From NCBI RefSeq assembly GCF_003386235.1, contig NZ_QRDZ01000002.1:124001-188000 (forward strand): a DNA stretch of 64,000 nt, written 5' to 3'. Numbering within the stretch: the stretch's first letter is position 1; each line of letters starts with the position of its first letter. Position numbers and translations under genes: made by a program. This stretch comes from Cohnella phaseoli (GTDB lineage: Bacteria; Bacillota; Bacilli; Paenibacillales; Paenibacillaceae). The notes beneath the pieces are model-generated. The model saw nothing but the letters and a program-made list of their open reading frames with translations. It did not search any database and was not told the DNA's origin. Below are positions 28,064 to 36,180 of the stretch, piece after piece.

Positions 28064-30119
28064 AGACGGTCGCCTCCTTGTACAGTTGATAGATAAAGTC
28101 CGACACATTGTAGGTCAGGCCGGTTGTAACCGCGGCGAACAGAAACAGAATGCCGATCGCCACGACGGTGATGGCGCTGTTCTTCACGTTTTCCACGAAT
28201 TCGAAATTATGGACGACCTGGGAGCTGACGAGAAGCAGAGCGCCGCTCCACAGCCACGTCAGCGTCGCCAGCGACGAGACGAGAATGCCTTCCTCGAGCA
28301 CCAGAAGGCGCGATAGCGCGATCGACAGCGGCATGAGCGCGATATAAGGCATCAGCGCGAACAGGCTCGACTGCAGCACGTCGCGGAACCGCCCTTCCCC
28401 GTCCTTGACCGTGCTGACCAAATAGTTGGCGACCACCCACGCGGCGAGCGGAGCCAGGAAACGGGCGATTTCCGATACCGGCTTGATTCTGTCCAGGTTG
28501 TACGGATGGAAGATAAAGCCGGTCCAATACAAGGAAGCGGTCTTCACCCCGACGAGCAGCAGAACGATCGCCAGCAAGGTGAAAGGTGACAGCTTCCGGC
28601 CTTTGATCCGGTAGAAGCCGTCGAACGGATGAAACATCGTCCGCCAGGCATCCCGCAGCTCCCGGCCGACGCGGCCGACGGAAGCCGGAACGACTTTGCT
28701 TGCCCGCCCCGCGAATCGCCGCAGGACAAACCTGTAGAGCGCCCAAGCGAGCGCGACGGCGCCCGCGATGTAGCCGAGATCGCTCTGAATCCATTCCAGC
28801 CGGTAGGTCCAATAGGCGTCTGAATACCTTTCGTTGTCGTAGGCGATGCGGAAAGCCTCCATCGCGTCCTTCGTTCGTCCCTGCTTGGCCGCGATTTCCC
28901 CCATTCCCGAATAGGCCAGGCCGATAAGCTCGTTATACGACATCACCTTGTTCCAGTTCTGTTCGCTCTTCTCGTAATCGCCGACGTAATAATCGGCCGC
29001 GGCCGTCAGCACCGCGTCGCCGAATTCGGTTCGGTCGTAGGCCTGCAGCAGCCCCTGATCGGAATCGAGCACCCACAGGCGATGCCGGGAATCGATGCCG
29101 ATTCCGACCGGATAGGAAAGCACGCCTCGCTGCTGCGGCTCCTTGCGAACGCGGCCGAACGCGAACAGTTGGGTCCCTCCGGGGCTGTAGATCGAGATCA
29201 TCCCGTCCCATGTGTTTTCCTTCCGGTCGAGGACGTAGAAGAAGTCCCGCCCGTCCGTCGCGACATCCGCGATCTGGTCGGATTCGGCGAATTGGGCCGT
29301 CTTAAGGCGCGTGAACCGGTTCACGCCGCCGGCGGTCAGCTTTTTCACCGCGTCCGCGATCACTCCCGTCGTCGTCACGTACACGTACCCGCCGTCGTCG
29401 ATCGTCGCGTTGCTCGGCTCGGGAGGCCGCTTGAGCTCCTCCTTCGCCAGCTGCTCCTTCGTAAACACGGTCCGCTTCAGCCGATCCAGCCACGTGCCCG
29501 CCGTGCGGTTGCCGCCGAAGAAGCCGGTGAATTCGCCTTTCCCGTCCATTCGCACAAGCCCCTGATAGGAGCCTTTGGAGACGATATACATAACGCCTCT
29601 CGCATCCACGCTCACCTTCGTCGGCATGAAAAAGTAGGACGGCGGCATCAGCCCTTCCTCCGGCTTCCCGAACGCTTGCAGGAAGGTCCCGTCCGCAGCG
29701 AACACGGCAATGCGCTGATGCCCCGTATCGGCTACGTAGATCGTGCCGTCCGGCCGAACGAACACCCCTTCCGGCGCCTTCAGCGCGCCGTCTCCCTCGC
29801 CGTCGCCGATGCTTCTCGTCCACCTCCCCTCGCGGTCGTATTCGATCACCCGATCGTTGCCTTTGTCCGCGACGAACAGCCGGTCGTCCGGCGCGACGAA
29901 CAGGTCGCTCGGCTGCTTCATCGCCTGCCCGTCTTTTCCGACGATCGTCGTTCCGACCGTGTAGACATCCTGCATCCAGTACGTTCTCGTGCCTGCGCCT
30001 CCGGTTCCGTGAGAGACATAGAACGTATCGTAGGGCTGCCAGGCGGAGGCGTACTCCGGGAACAACAGAAGGACGGCCAGCAGCGTCGGGACGAATCTCG
30101 CCATCGTTCGCATCCTCAT
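28056..30119 (-). CDS. NHL-repeat beta-propeller fused to YIP1-like membrane domain
   Basis: 687 residues. A signal or anchor segment (about 1-26) is followed by an NHL-type propeller (about 45-360) with repeated motifs such as QPSDLFVAPDDRLFVADKGN, GVFVRPDGTIYVADTGHQRI and GIGIDSRHRLWVLD. A TPR-like stretch (AYSGMGEIAAKQGRTKDAME) comes next, then a membrane segment, and a C-terminal domain of about five membrane segments that resembles YIP1 (FHPFDGFYRIKGRK onward). The propeller faces outside. No enzyme motif was seen, so a scaffold or substrate-gathering role is inferred. The start is ATG at 30119 with GAGG upstream; ATG at 30104 is an alternative. Confidence 0.75.
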   Translation of the reverse strand: MRMRTMARFVPTLLAVLLLFPEYASAWQPYDTFYVSHGTGGAGTRTYWMQDVYTVGTTIVGKDGQAMKQPSDLFVAPDDRLFVADKGNDRVIEYDREGRWTRSIGDGEGDGALKAPEGVFVRPDGTIYVADTGHQRIAVFAADGTFLQAFGKPEEGLMPPSYFFMPTKVSVDARGVMYIVSKGSYQGLVRMDGKGEFTGFFGGNRTAGTWLDRLKRTVFTKEQLAKEELKRPPEPSNATIDDGGYVYVTTTGVIADAVKKLTAGGVNRFTRLKTAQFAESDQIADVATDGRDFFYVLDRKENTWDGMISIYSPGGTQLFAFGRVRKEPQQRGVLSYPVGIGIDSRHRLWVLDSDQGLLQAYDRTEFGDAVLTAAADYYVGDYEKSEQNWNKVMSYNELIGLAYSGMGEIAAKQGRTKDAMEAFRIAYDNERYSDAYWTYRLEWIQSDLGYIAGAVALAWALYRFVLRRFAGRASKVVPASVGRVGRELRDAWRTMFHPFDGFYRIKGRKLSPFTLLAIVLLLVGVKTASLYWTGFIFHPYNLDRIKPVSEIARFLAPLAAWVVANYLVSTVKDGEGRFRDVLQSSLFALMPYIALMPLSIALSRLLVLEEGILVSSLATLTWLWSGALLLVSSQVVHNFEFVENVKNSAITVVAIGILFLFAAVTTGLTYNVSDFIYQLYKEATVFG

Positions 30120-30138
30120 ACATTCGCCTCGTTTCGTT

Positions 30139-31005
30139 CTACTTCACGCCCGAATGGACCATTGTCTCCATGATCCTTCTTTGCGCCAGCAGGAAGATAA
30201 TCAGATTCGGCAGAAACAGCAGCAGCCCGGCGGCCGCCGCCATTCCCTGGCCGGCAACCGTATTCGCCGCCCCGCTCGTGAGCGTTGTCATATAATAAGG
30301 CAGCGTCTTCATCGTCTCGTCCTGCATGAACAGCGTCGATGCGGACGTATCGCCCCACACGCCCTGGAACGTGATGATCGAGATCGTGGCGATGGCGGGC
30401 ATCGCCAGCGGCACGATGATGCGGGCGAACACCCGGAATTCCGACGCTCCGTCGATCTTGGCGGCCTCCAGCAGCTCGTTCGGAATTTGATCGATGAACT
30501 GCTTGATCAGAAACACCGCGACCGGGGAGGCGACGACCGGCAGCACGTGGCCGAAGTACGTATTGTTCAAGTGCAGCCAGCCGATGATCAAATAGCGCGG
30601 AATCGCCACCGTCTCGGCCGCGTACATGAGCGCCAGCATAATCGCAGCCATCACGATCCGCTTCGGTCCGAATTTCAGCTTGGACAGCACGTACGCGGCC
30701 ATGCAGCTGGACAGAATGACGGCGGCCATCGCCAGCGCGGCCACGAGCACGCTGTTGTACAGGTAGCGCGAGAACGGCACGATTGTCGCCCCCGGACGCA
30801 GGAACAGGTCGTAAAAATTCGTCAGCGTCGGCTCCTTCGCCAGGAACGTCGGCGGGAACAGGAACAGCTCGTGAAAAGGCTTGAACGCGTGGTTGACGAT
30901 GAAGACGATCGGCAGCGACATGAAGGCGGCCAGCAGCAGCAGGCCGATGAGCAGCAGCGTTTCGAACGGCGTCATCTTGCGCAGTTGATTGGCGATCGTT
31001 GCCAT
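30139..31005 (-). CDS. Carbohydrate ABC transporter permease, MalG type (second set)
   Basis: 288 residues with six predicted membrane segments (LLLIGLLLLAAFMSLPIVFI at the start). The EAA loop LLEAAKIDGASEFRVFARII is complete. AGGAGG lies upstream of the ATG. Three bases separate it from the partner permease stop. It forms a second channel distinct in sequence from the 24010-25883 pair, so the locus can import two forms of substrate or uses two routes. Confidence 0.9.
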   Translation of the reverse strand: MATIANQLRKMTPFETLLLIGLLLLAAFMSLPIVFIVNHAFKPFHELFLFPPTFLAKEPTLTNFYDLFLRPGATIVPFSRYLYNSVLVAALAMAAVILSSCMAAYVLSKLKFGPKRIVMAAIMLALMYAAETVAIPRYLIIGWLHLNNTYFGHVLPVVASPVAVFLIKQFIDQIPNELLEAAKIDGASEFRVFARIIVPLAMPAIATISIITFQGVWGDTSASTLFMQDETMKTLPYYMTTLTSGAANTVAGQGMAAAAGLLLFLPNLIIFLLAQRRIMETMVHSGVK

Positions 31006-31008
31006 GCC

Positions 31009-31920
31009 TCAGTCCCCCTCCTTCGGGCCGAACAGCCGATAGCTAAGCCTCATCGCGGCATAGGAAAACAGCAGCAGCACGACCGAGAGCATCGACGCGT
31101 AACCGAGCTCGAACCGGATGAAGGCATAGTCGTCGATATGGTTCAGCATTAAATGTCCGGCATATTGCTTCGTAATCGGCAGCCCCGTCAACTGCACGGA
31201 GATCGCCCCCGCCTTGAGCGTGCCGACGATCGCCATCACGGCGCTGAACAGCATTTGCGGCTTCATCGACGGGACGGTAATGTAGAACACCTCCTGGAGC
31301 CGGTTCGCGATGCCGTCGATGCGCCCCGCCTCGTACAGCTCCCGATTGACCGTGTCGAAGCCGGCAAGCATCGCCAGAAATCCGACGCCGAAGCTCATCC
31401 AGATCGTGACCAGAATCATGACGTTGAGCAGGTACTTCGGATCCTGCAGCCACAGCACCGGCGTCTGGATCCAATCCATGCGCATCAGGAAGCTGTTGAG
31501 GTAGCCGACGTAATCGCCGCTGAACGCGGCCTGCCACACGACGACGAGCGCGACGCCGCCGGCCATCGACGGGGCGTACATCGCCAGTGTGACGATATCC
31601 CGCACGCTTTTGGGCAGCTGATAGATGAGCCAGGCCAGGAAAAAGGTGAGCAAATACCCGATCGGACCGACGAAAAAAGCGAACTTTATCGTGTTGGGCA
31701 GCGCGTATTTCATGAAGATCGTATCCTGGGTCAGCAGCGCCGCATAGTTTTTGAAACCGATCAGGTGCGGGGACCGGAACGCGTCGTAAGACGTAAAGCT
31801 CATCAGAATCGCCATGAAGACCGGCAGCAGGATAAACGCCGCGAAGCAGAGCAGGAACGGCGCCATGAACGCGTAGGCGACCCGTTCGCCCCACATTCTG
31901 CGCAGCAGAGACAGCATCAT
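31009..31920 (-). CDS. Carbohydrate ABC transporter permease, MalF type (second set)
   Basis: 303 residues from the ATG at 31920, which overlaps the stop of the preceding gene by ATGA and follows GGGGAGGAG. Six membrane segments (FMAPFLLCFAAFILLPVF first) and the EAA loop YEAGRIDGIANRLQEVFYI are present. The long upstream open frame is ignored because it runs antiparallel in content to the real upstream gene. It pairs with the 30139 permease. Confidence 0.9.
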   Translation of the reverse strand: MMLSLLRRMWGERVAYAFMAPFLLCFAAFILLPVFMAILMSFTSYDAFRSPHLIGFKNYAALLTQDTIFMKYALPNTIKFAFFVGPIGYLLTFFLAWLIYQLPKSVRDIVTLAMYAPSMAGGVALVVVWQAAFSGDYVGYLNSFLMRMDWIQTPVLWLQDPKYLLNVMILVTIWMSFGVGFLAMLAGFDTVNRELYEAGRIDGIANRLQEVFYITVPSMKPQMLFSAVMAIVGTLKAGAISVQLTGLPITKQYAGHLMLNHIDDYAFIRFELGYASMLSVVLLLFSYAAMRLSYRLFGPKEGD

Positions 31921-34900
31921 GGCTTCTCCTCCCCCCAATCGTACGGCCGGTCGACGACGGGAAAGCTCAACCGATCGTCGTCGCGCAGCCCGAGATCCTT
32001 CCTCTTCCTCGCCATTTCCCGTTCCAGCGCCGTGAACGAACGGTCCAGCGAATCCTTCGCCGGGAACTTCTGCACGACCGTCCGGTTCCAGGCGAACTCC
32101 ATTTCCCGCGCCAGCAAGTATCCGCCCGGCAGGAACGGCACGTTGCGCACCCAGCGGTTCTGCTCCCGGATCGCCGCCATATCGTCGGCCGGCCAAGGCG
32201 CGAGCGACATCGCCTTCATATTCGCGGTGTTCCAGCGGTACTCCGGACCGTAGAACGATTCCATCGCATTGCCGTATTGCAGCTGGACGTCGTCTCGCGT
32301 CCACCACTCGAGGAATCGCCAGGCCTGCTCCTTCTTGTCGCTTTTGTTCAAAATCATCGCCGCCGTCATCGTATTCATCGCCCAGCGCGCCACCTCTCCG
32401 TCGTCCTGCGGGGTGCCCGGCATCGGCGCGACGCTCCAGTCGCCGCGTATTTCCGGCGCGGACGTGAGCAGCTGAACGTACGTATTGAAATCCGCTACGC
32501 CGATCGGCATCGTGCCCAGCTTGAAATGCTGGAAAAAAGCCGGCACCTCCTGGGGCAAGTCATACTTGCCGAACAGCTCCGTCCATTGCGCGAACGCTTC
32601 GTACGCTTTGTCCGTATCGAACGCGGGACCGGCGCCGTCCGGCGTATACAATTCCGCGTTCCGCTGGTAGAAGAACGGCACGAAATCTTTGGCGTTGAAA
32701 TAGAACTTCATCCCGCTCTCCTGCAGCGTCGGCAGCAGCTTTTGCAAATCCTCCCAGGTGTCGGGCACGGTGAGCCCCAGCTCGTTCAGGATGCTCTTGC
32801 GATAAAACAGCAAAGGGTAGCTCTGGGTTTCCGGCAGCGCGTACACCCCTTCCCCATACCCGAACGAACGCATGGCGCCCGGGTGGAACCGCGAAGCGAC
32901 TTCCTTAAAGTCGGAAAATTGCGACAAATCTACGGAGGCTTCCCTCATCGCGTAATCGACCGGCGTATCCTGAGCCAGCCCCAGCGCCACGTCCGGCTGA
33001 TCTCCTCCGGCATTGCTAAGCGTCAGCGCGGCGGCGTCCGGCATGAAATTGACGTTCACCGCGACGCCCGTCTCCGGCGTAAAGCTCTGGTCGATCATCT
33101 CCTGCAGCAGGGAAGCATAGTCCCGGCCCCGGCCGACCCACACCTCGAGCGCATGCTCGTCGTTAAGGGATCTGGCATTGTAATTCAGGATGAACGTCCG
33201 TGCGAAATTAACTGCCGTATACGGGATCTTGTTCAACGTGGTCGCTTCCTTCAGGGAAGGATGCGCCCCGGGCTCGCGAACGACGAGGAAGTCGATCGAC
33301 ATGCCGCCGTTGGCGAGCGTGTCCATCCAGGTTCCGATCCGCATCTGCAGATCGGGAAACCGTCCCAGCTTGTTCGGCACGGCGTCGACGTCCCGAAGCA
33401 GATCGTCCATAATCGAGAGGCCGATGCGCAGCGACTGGGTCGCGTCGGTCTTGCTTCCGCTCAGACCGTCCAGATAGGCCATCGCGGTCTGCAGCCGATC
33501 GCGAATGTCCTCCAGCCGGTCGCCGATATCGGGCATGAAGCCCGCGATGTCCCACGTGCGGAAAGCGTCGCCCGAGTTGGCGCCGTAATCGCCCGTCAGC
33601 TTGCGCAGCCTCTGCTCGAGGTCGTACAGCTCCCGGACGGTGTCCTGCAGCGACAGCAGCGCCGGATACTGCGGCGAAGTGTCGGTCACGAACCGGATCG
33701 TATGCTCTCCCGCCGCGAGGCGGAACTTGAAGGGCTCGCCGTCCGCCCCGCCCAGCGTGTGAACCTCCAGCCGATCGTTGTACGCGAACGGATAATGCAG
33801 CAGCTCGCGAAACGGCGTCTCGCCGTCGATCAGCACGGTGCGATAGGCGTTCGCTTTGCCGACGAAACGCTGAAAATACTTTACGTCGATCTCGTACCAG
33901 CCCTCGGACGGAACCTCGAACGTCCATTCCGCCCATTCTCCCGCCCGCTTCCAGCGCAGGCCGTCCAGGATGTTGTAAACGAAACGTCCTTGGCCGTCCG
34001 GCGACACGTAGGGTTCGTTCTGCGTGCCCGACTGCACGGCCGGGTGGGACTTCTGCGAATACCGCTCCCCTTCGATCAGCGAGAACCAGGCCTCGTCTCC
34101 GGCGGAAGCGGAGATACCGGTCGCCGAAGCTTCCGATACGCCGCGGATCGCGGCATCTCCCGTCTCCGCGCCCGCCGAATAGGCCGCATAATCCGGTATC
34201 GGCTCCGGCGCGCGCAGACGGATCGCCCCCCACGCCATCGGCTCGTTCCGGGCCGTAAAACGCAGCGTATGAACGCCTGCGGACAGCCGGAACTTCAAGG
34301 GCTCCGACGAGACGGCATAGTTCGTCATTCGGGCCGTCAGCCATACGGAGGACTCCGTCTGCAGCGAGCGGATTTCGTTGCCGATCGCGTCCTTGCGGAA
34401 GGGAACGTCCTTGTCGCGCCACCGCTTGACGAATTCCAGGCTGCCCGCCTCGGAGAACGGCGTCCGTCCGTCGATCTCCAGCCCGTAGAAGATCGAGCTG
34501 CTGCTGTCCTGTTTGATCGATTTATAGGTGAATTCCAGCTCGTAGATTCCGTCCGCCGGCACCTCGACCTTCCATTCCGTCCAGCCGGAGCCGTTCTCCC
34601 AGACGAGCGCGCGGCGGCCCAATTCCGCATCCGGTCCCGCGGACAGCGCCGCGTCGGGCGAAGCGGCGGCATAGCCGGACGGATCGATCTCGATCGCTTC
34701 TCCCGCGTAGGCGGGCACGTCTTCCGCCTGCAAGCGGTTAACCTCGGCGGCGTAATACGGCACGCCGTTCTCGTCTCCCGCGACCCCGGCGATCGCCGAA
34801 GCGGCTACCGCCGGGTAGAACGGCTCCTCCTGCCCCCAGGACCGGATGACGTATCCCGCCGCGACGACGGCGAGCAAAATCGTAACCAGCATCCATCTGC

Positions 34901-34934
34901 GCAGCCTCATTCCGTCTTCCCGCCTTCCGTTCAT
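31917..34934 (-). CDS. Membrane-anchored fusion: two carbohydrate-binding-like domains plus solute-binding protein
   Basis: 1005 residues. One N-terminal membrane segment (MLVTILLAVVAAGYVI) with no lipobox cysteine. Two beta-sandwich segments follow (about 95-245 and 285-435); both carry the same pattern of WTEWKVEVPADGIYELE and WAEWTFEVPSEGWYEID, like CBM35/CBM6-type domains. A helical region comes next (about 440-530), then a family 1 solute-binding fold (about 545-960, with VYALPETQSYPLLFYRKSIL and QAWRFLEWWTRDDVQLQYG). This is about twice the normal binding-protein length. The binding domains may hold the polysaccharide near the transporter. It overlaps malK by TAATG; ATG at 34910 is an alternative start. 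Confidence 0.85.
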   Translation of the reverse strand: MNGRREDGMRLRRWMLVTILLAVVAAGYVIRSWGQEEPFYPAVAASAIAGVAGDENGVPYYAAEVNRLQAEDVPAYAGEAIEIDPSGYAAASPDAALSAGPDAELGRRALVWENGSGWTEWKVEVPADGIYELEFTYKSIKQDSSSSIFYGLEIDGRTPFSEAGSLEFVKRWRDKDVPFRKDAIGNEIRSLQTESSVWLTARMTNYAVSSEPLKFRLSAGVHTLRFTARNEPMAWGAIRLRAPEPIPDYAAYSAGAETGDAAIRGVSEASATGISASAGDEAWFSLIEGERYSQKSHPAVQSGTQNEPYVSPDGQGRFVYNILDGLRWKRAGEWAEWTFEVPSEGWYEIDVKYFQRFVGKANAYRTVLIDGETPFRELLHYPFAYNDRLEVHTLGGADGEPFKFRLAAGEHTIRFVTDTSPQYPALLSLQDTVRELYDLEQRLRKLTGDYGANSGDAFRTWDIAGFMPDIGDRLEDIRDRLQTAMAYLDGLSGSKTDATQSLRIGLSIMDDLLRDVDAVPNKLGRFPDLQMRIGTWMDTLANGGMSIDFLVVREPGAHPSLKEATTLNKIPYTAVNFARTFILNYNARSLNDEHALEVWVGRGRDYASLLQEMIDQSFTPETGVAVNVNFMPDAAALTLSNAGGDQPDVALGLAQDTPVDYAMREASVDLSQFSDFKEVASRFHPGAMRSFGYGEGVYALPETQSYPLLFYRKSILNELGLTVPDTWEDLQKLLPTLQESGMKFYFNAKDFVPFFYQRNAELYTPDGAGPAFDTDKAYEAFAQWTELFGKYDLPQEVPAFFQHFKLGTMPIGVADFNTYVQLLTSAPEIRGDWSVAPMPGTPQDDGEVARWAMNTMTAAMILNKSDKKEQAWRFLEWWTRDDVQLQYGNAMESFYGPEYRWNTANMKAMSLAPWPADDMAAIREQNRWVRNVPFLPGGYLLAREMEFAWNRTVVQKFPAKDSLDRSFTALEREMARKRKDLGLRDDDRLSFPVVDRPYDWGEEKP

Positions 34935-36049
34935 TAAAAGATTCCGAGATTCCGGCCGGTTTCTCCGTCGAAGAAATGCGCCTTCTCCATCCGGAAGCCG
35001 ATGTCGACTTTGTCCGACGCATGATACCGGGAGTCGGACTCCACGACCCGGGCGATCAGCCGAATGTCGCCAAGGCTCATATATAAGTAGGAATCGGCGC
35101 CCATCCGCTCGATGATGTCGATCCGGGCCTCGACGGTCTCGTCCTCCCTGTCCGGCGCTTGACGAGGCTCCATCTCCACATGCTCCGGCCGGATGCCCAT
35201 GACGATTTTGCCGAACCTCGCCGAGGTGACGAACGCCCGATAGGAGTCGGGCAGCCGCAGCCGCAGCCGTTTGTTGCGAAAATAATATTTGCCGTCCTCC
35301 TCCGCGATCGCCCCTTCAATCAGATTCATCGCCGGCGAGCCGATGAACCCGGCTACGAACAGATTGGCCGGATAGCCGTATATGCGGTCCGGCGTATCCG
35401 CCTGCTGGATGACGCCGTCCTTCATCACGACGATCCGCGATCCCATCGTCATCGCCTCGGTCTGATCGTGCGTTACGTAGACGGTCGTCGTGCGCAGCTC
35501 CTGATGAAGCCGGATCAGCTCCGCCCGCGTCTGCGTTCTCAGCTTGGCGTCGAGATTGGACAGCGGTTCGTCCATCAGGAACACCTCGGGCTCGCGAACG
35601 ATCGCCCGCCCGAGGGCGACGCGCTGCTTCTGTCCGCCCGACAGTTGATTCGGCTTCTTGTGCAGCAGCGCGCCGATCTCGAGCGTCTTGGCCGCTTTTT
35701 TCACCCGCAGCTCGACCTCGTGCTTGGCCGTCTTCCGCAGCTTCAAGCCGAGCGCCATGTTCTCGTACACCGACAGATTCGGGTACAGCGCATAATTCTG
35801 GAACACCATGGCGATGTCCCGATCCTTGGGCGACACGTAGTTAATGAACCGGTCCCCGATATAAATCTCGCCTTCCGTAATGTCCTCCAGTCCGGACAGC
35901 ATGCGCAGCGTCGTCGTTTTGCCGCAGCCGGAAGGGCCGACCAGCACGACGAACTCTCCGTCGGCGATATCGAGGTGAAAGTCGACGACGGAAGGCTTTT
36001 TCTCCGCGCGATACTGCTTGCTGACGTGATGGAACGAGACGTTCGCCAT
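34934..36049 (-). CDS. MalK/UgpC/MsmX-type ABC transporter ATPase
   Basis: 371 residues. Walker A GPSGCGKTT, Q-loop, signature LSGGQKQR, Walker B VFLMDEPLSNLD and the switch His in YVTHDQTEA are all present. The C-terminal TOBE/OB domain (about 240-371) marks the sugar-importer subclass. The ATG at 36049 follows GAAGAGGAG; the longer frame has no site. It is the only ATPase in the locus and probably drives both permease pairs, as shared MsmX-type ATPases do in Bacillus. It is translationally coupled to the fusion binding protein downstream. Confidence 0.92.
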   Translation of the reverse strand: MANVSFHHVSKQYRAEKKPSVVDFHLDIADGEFVVLVGPSGCGKTTTLRMLSGLEDITEGEIYIGDRFINYVSPKDRDIAMVFQNYALYPNLSVYENMALGLKLRKTAKHEVELRVKKAAKTLEIGALLHKKPNQLSGGQKQRVALGRAIVREPEVFLMDEPLSNLDAKLRTQTRAELIRLHQELRTTTVYVTHDQTEAMTMGSRIVVMKDGVIQQADTPDRIYGYPANLFVAGFIGSPAMNLIEGAIAEEDGKYYFRNKRLRLRLPDSYRAFVTSARFGKIVMGIRPEHVEMEPRQAPDREDETVEARIDIIERMGADSYLYMSLGDIRLIARVVESDSRYHASDKVDIGFRMEKAHFFDGETGRNLGIF

Positions 36050-36162
36050 GCCAATCTCCTCTTCTCGGTCGAATTTGATAGCGGGCGCCTGTCGCAGGGC
36101 TCGCCGAAGAGGCTTGCGGGATCGCAAACCTGCTCCTTATATGGGCGATAGCTGCCGGTGCC

Positions 36163-36178
36163 GGCGGGAGTTCCCGCC
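36163..36178 (-). other. Short GC stem-loop after the first binding-protein gene
   Basis: GGCGGG and CCCGCC form a 6-bp stem with a 4-base loop immediately after the stop at 36181. No T-run follows. Its position matches that of the stem-loop after the other binding-protein gene. Confidence 0.5.
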
Positions 36179-36180
36179 CG

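Noticed and set aside
32277-34937. 886-codon open frame on the plus strand
   Set aside because: It is antisense to the 1005-residue binding-protein fusion; its composition (Arg, Val, Gln, His) is typical of shadow frames in GC-rich DNA, and no start site is present.
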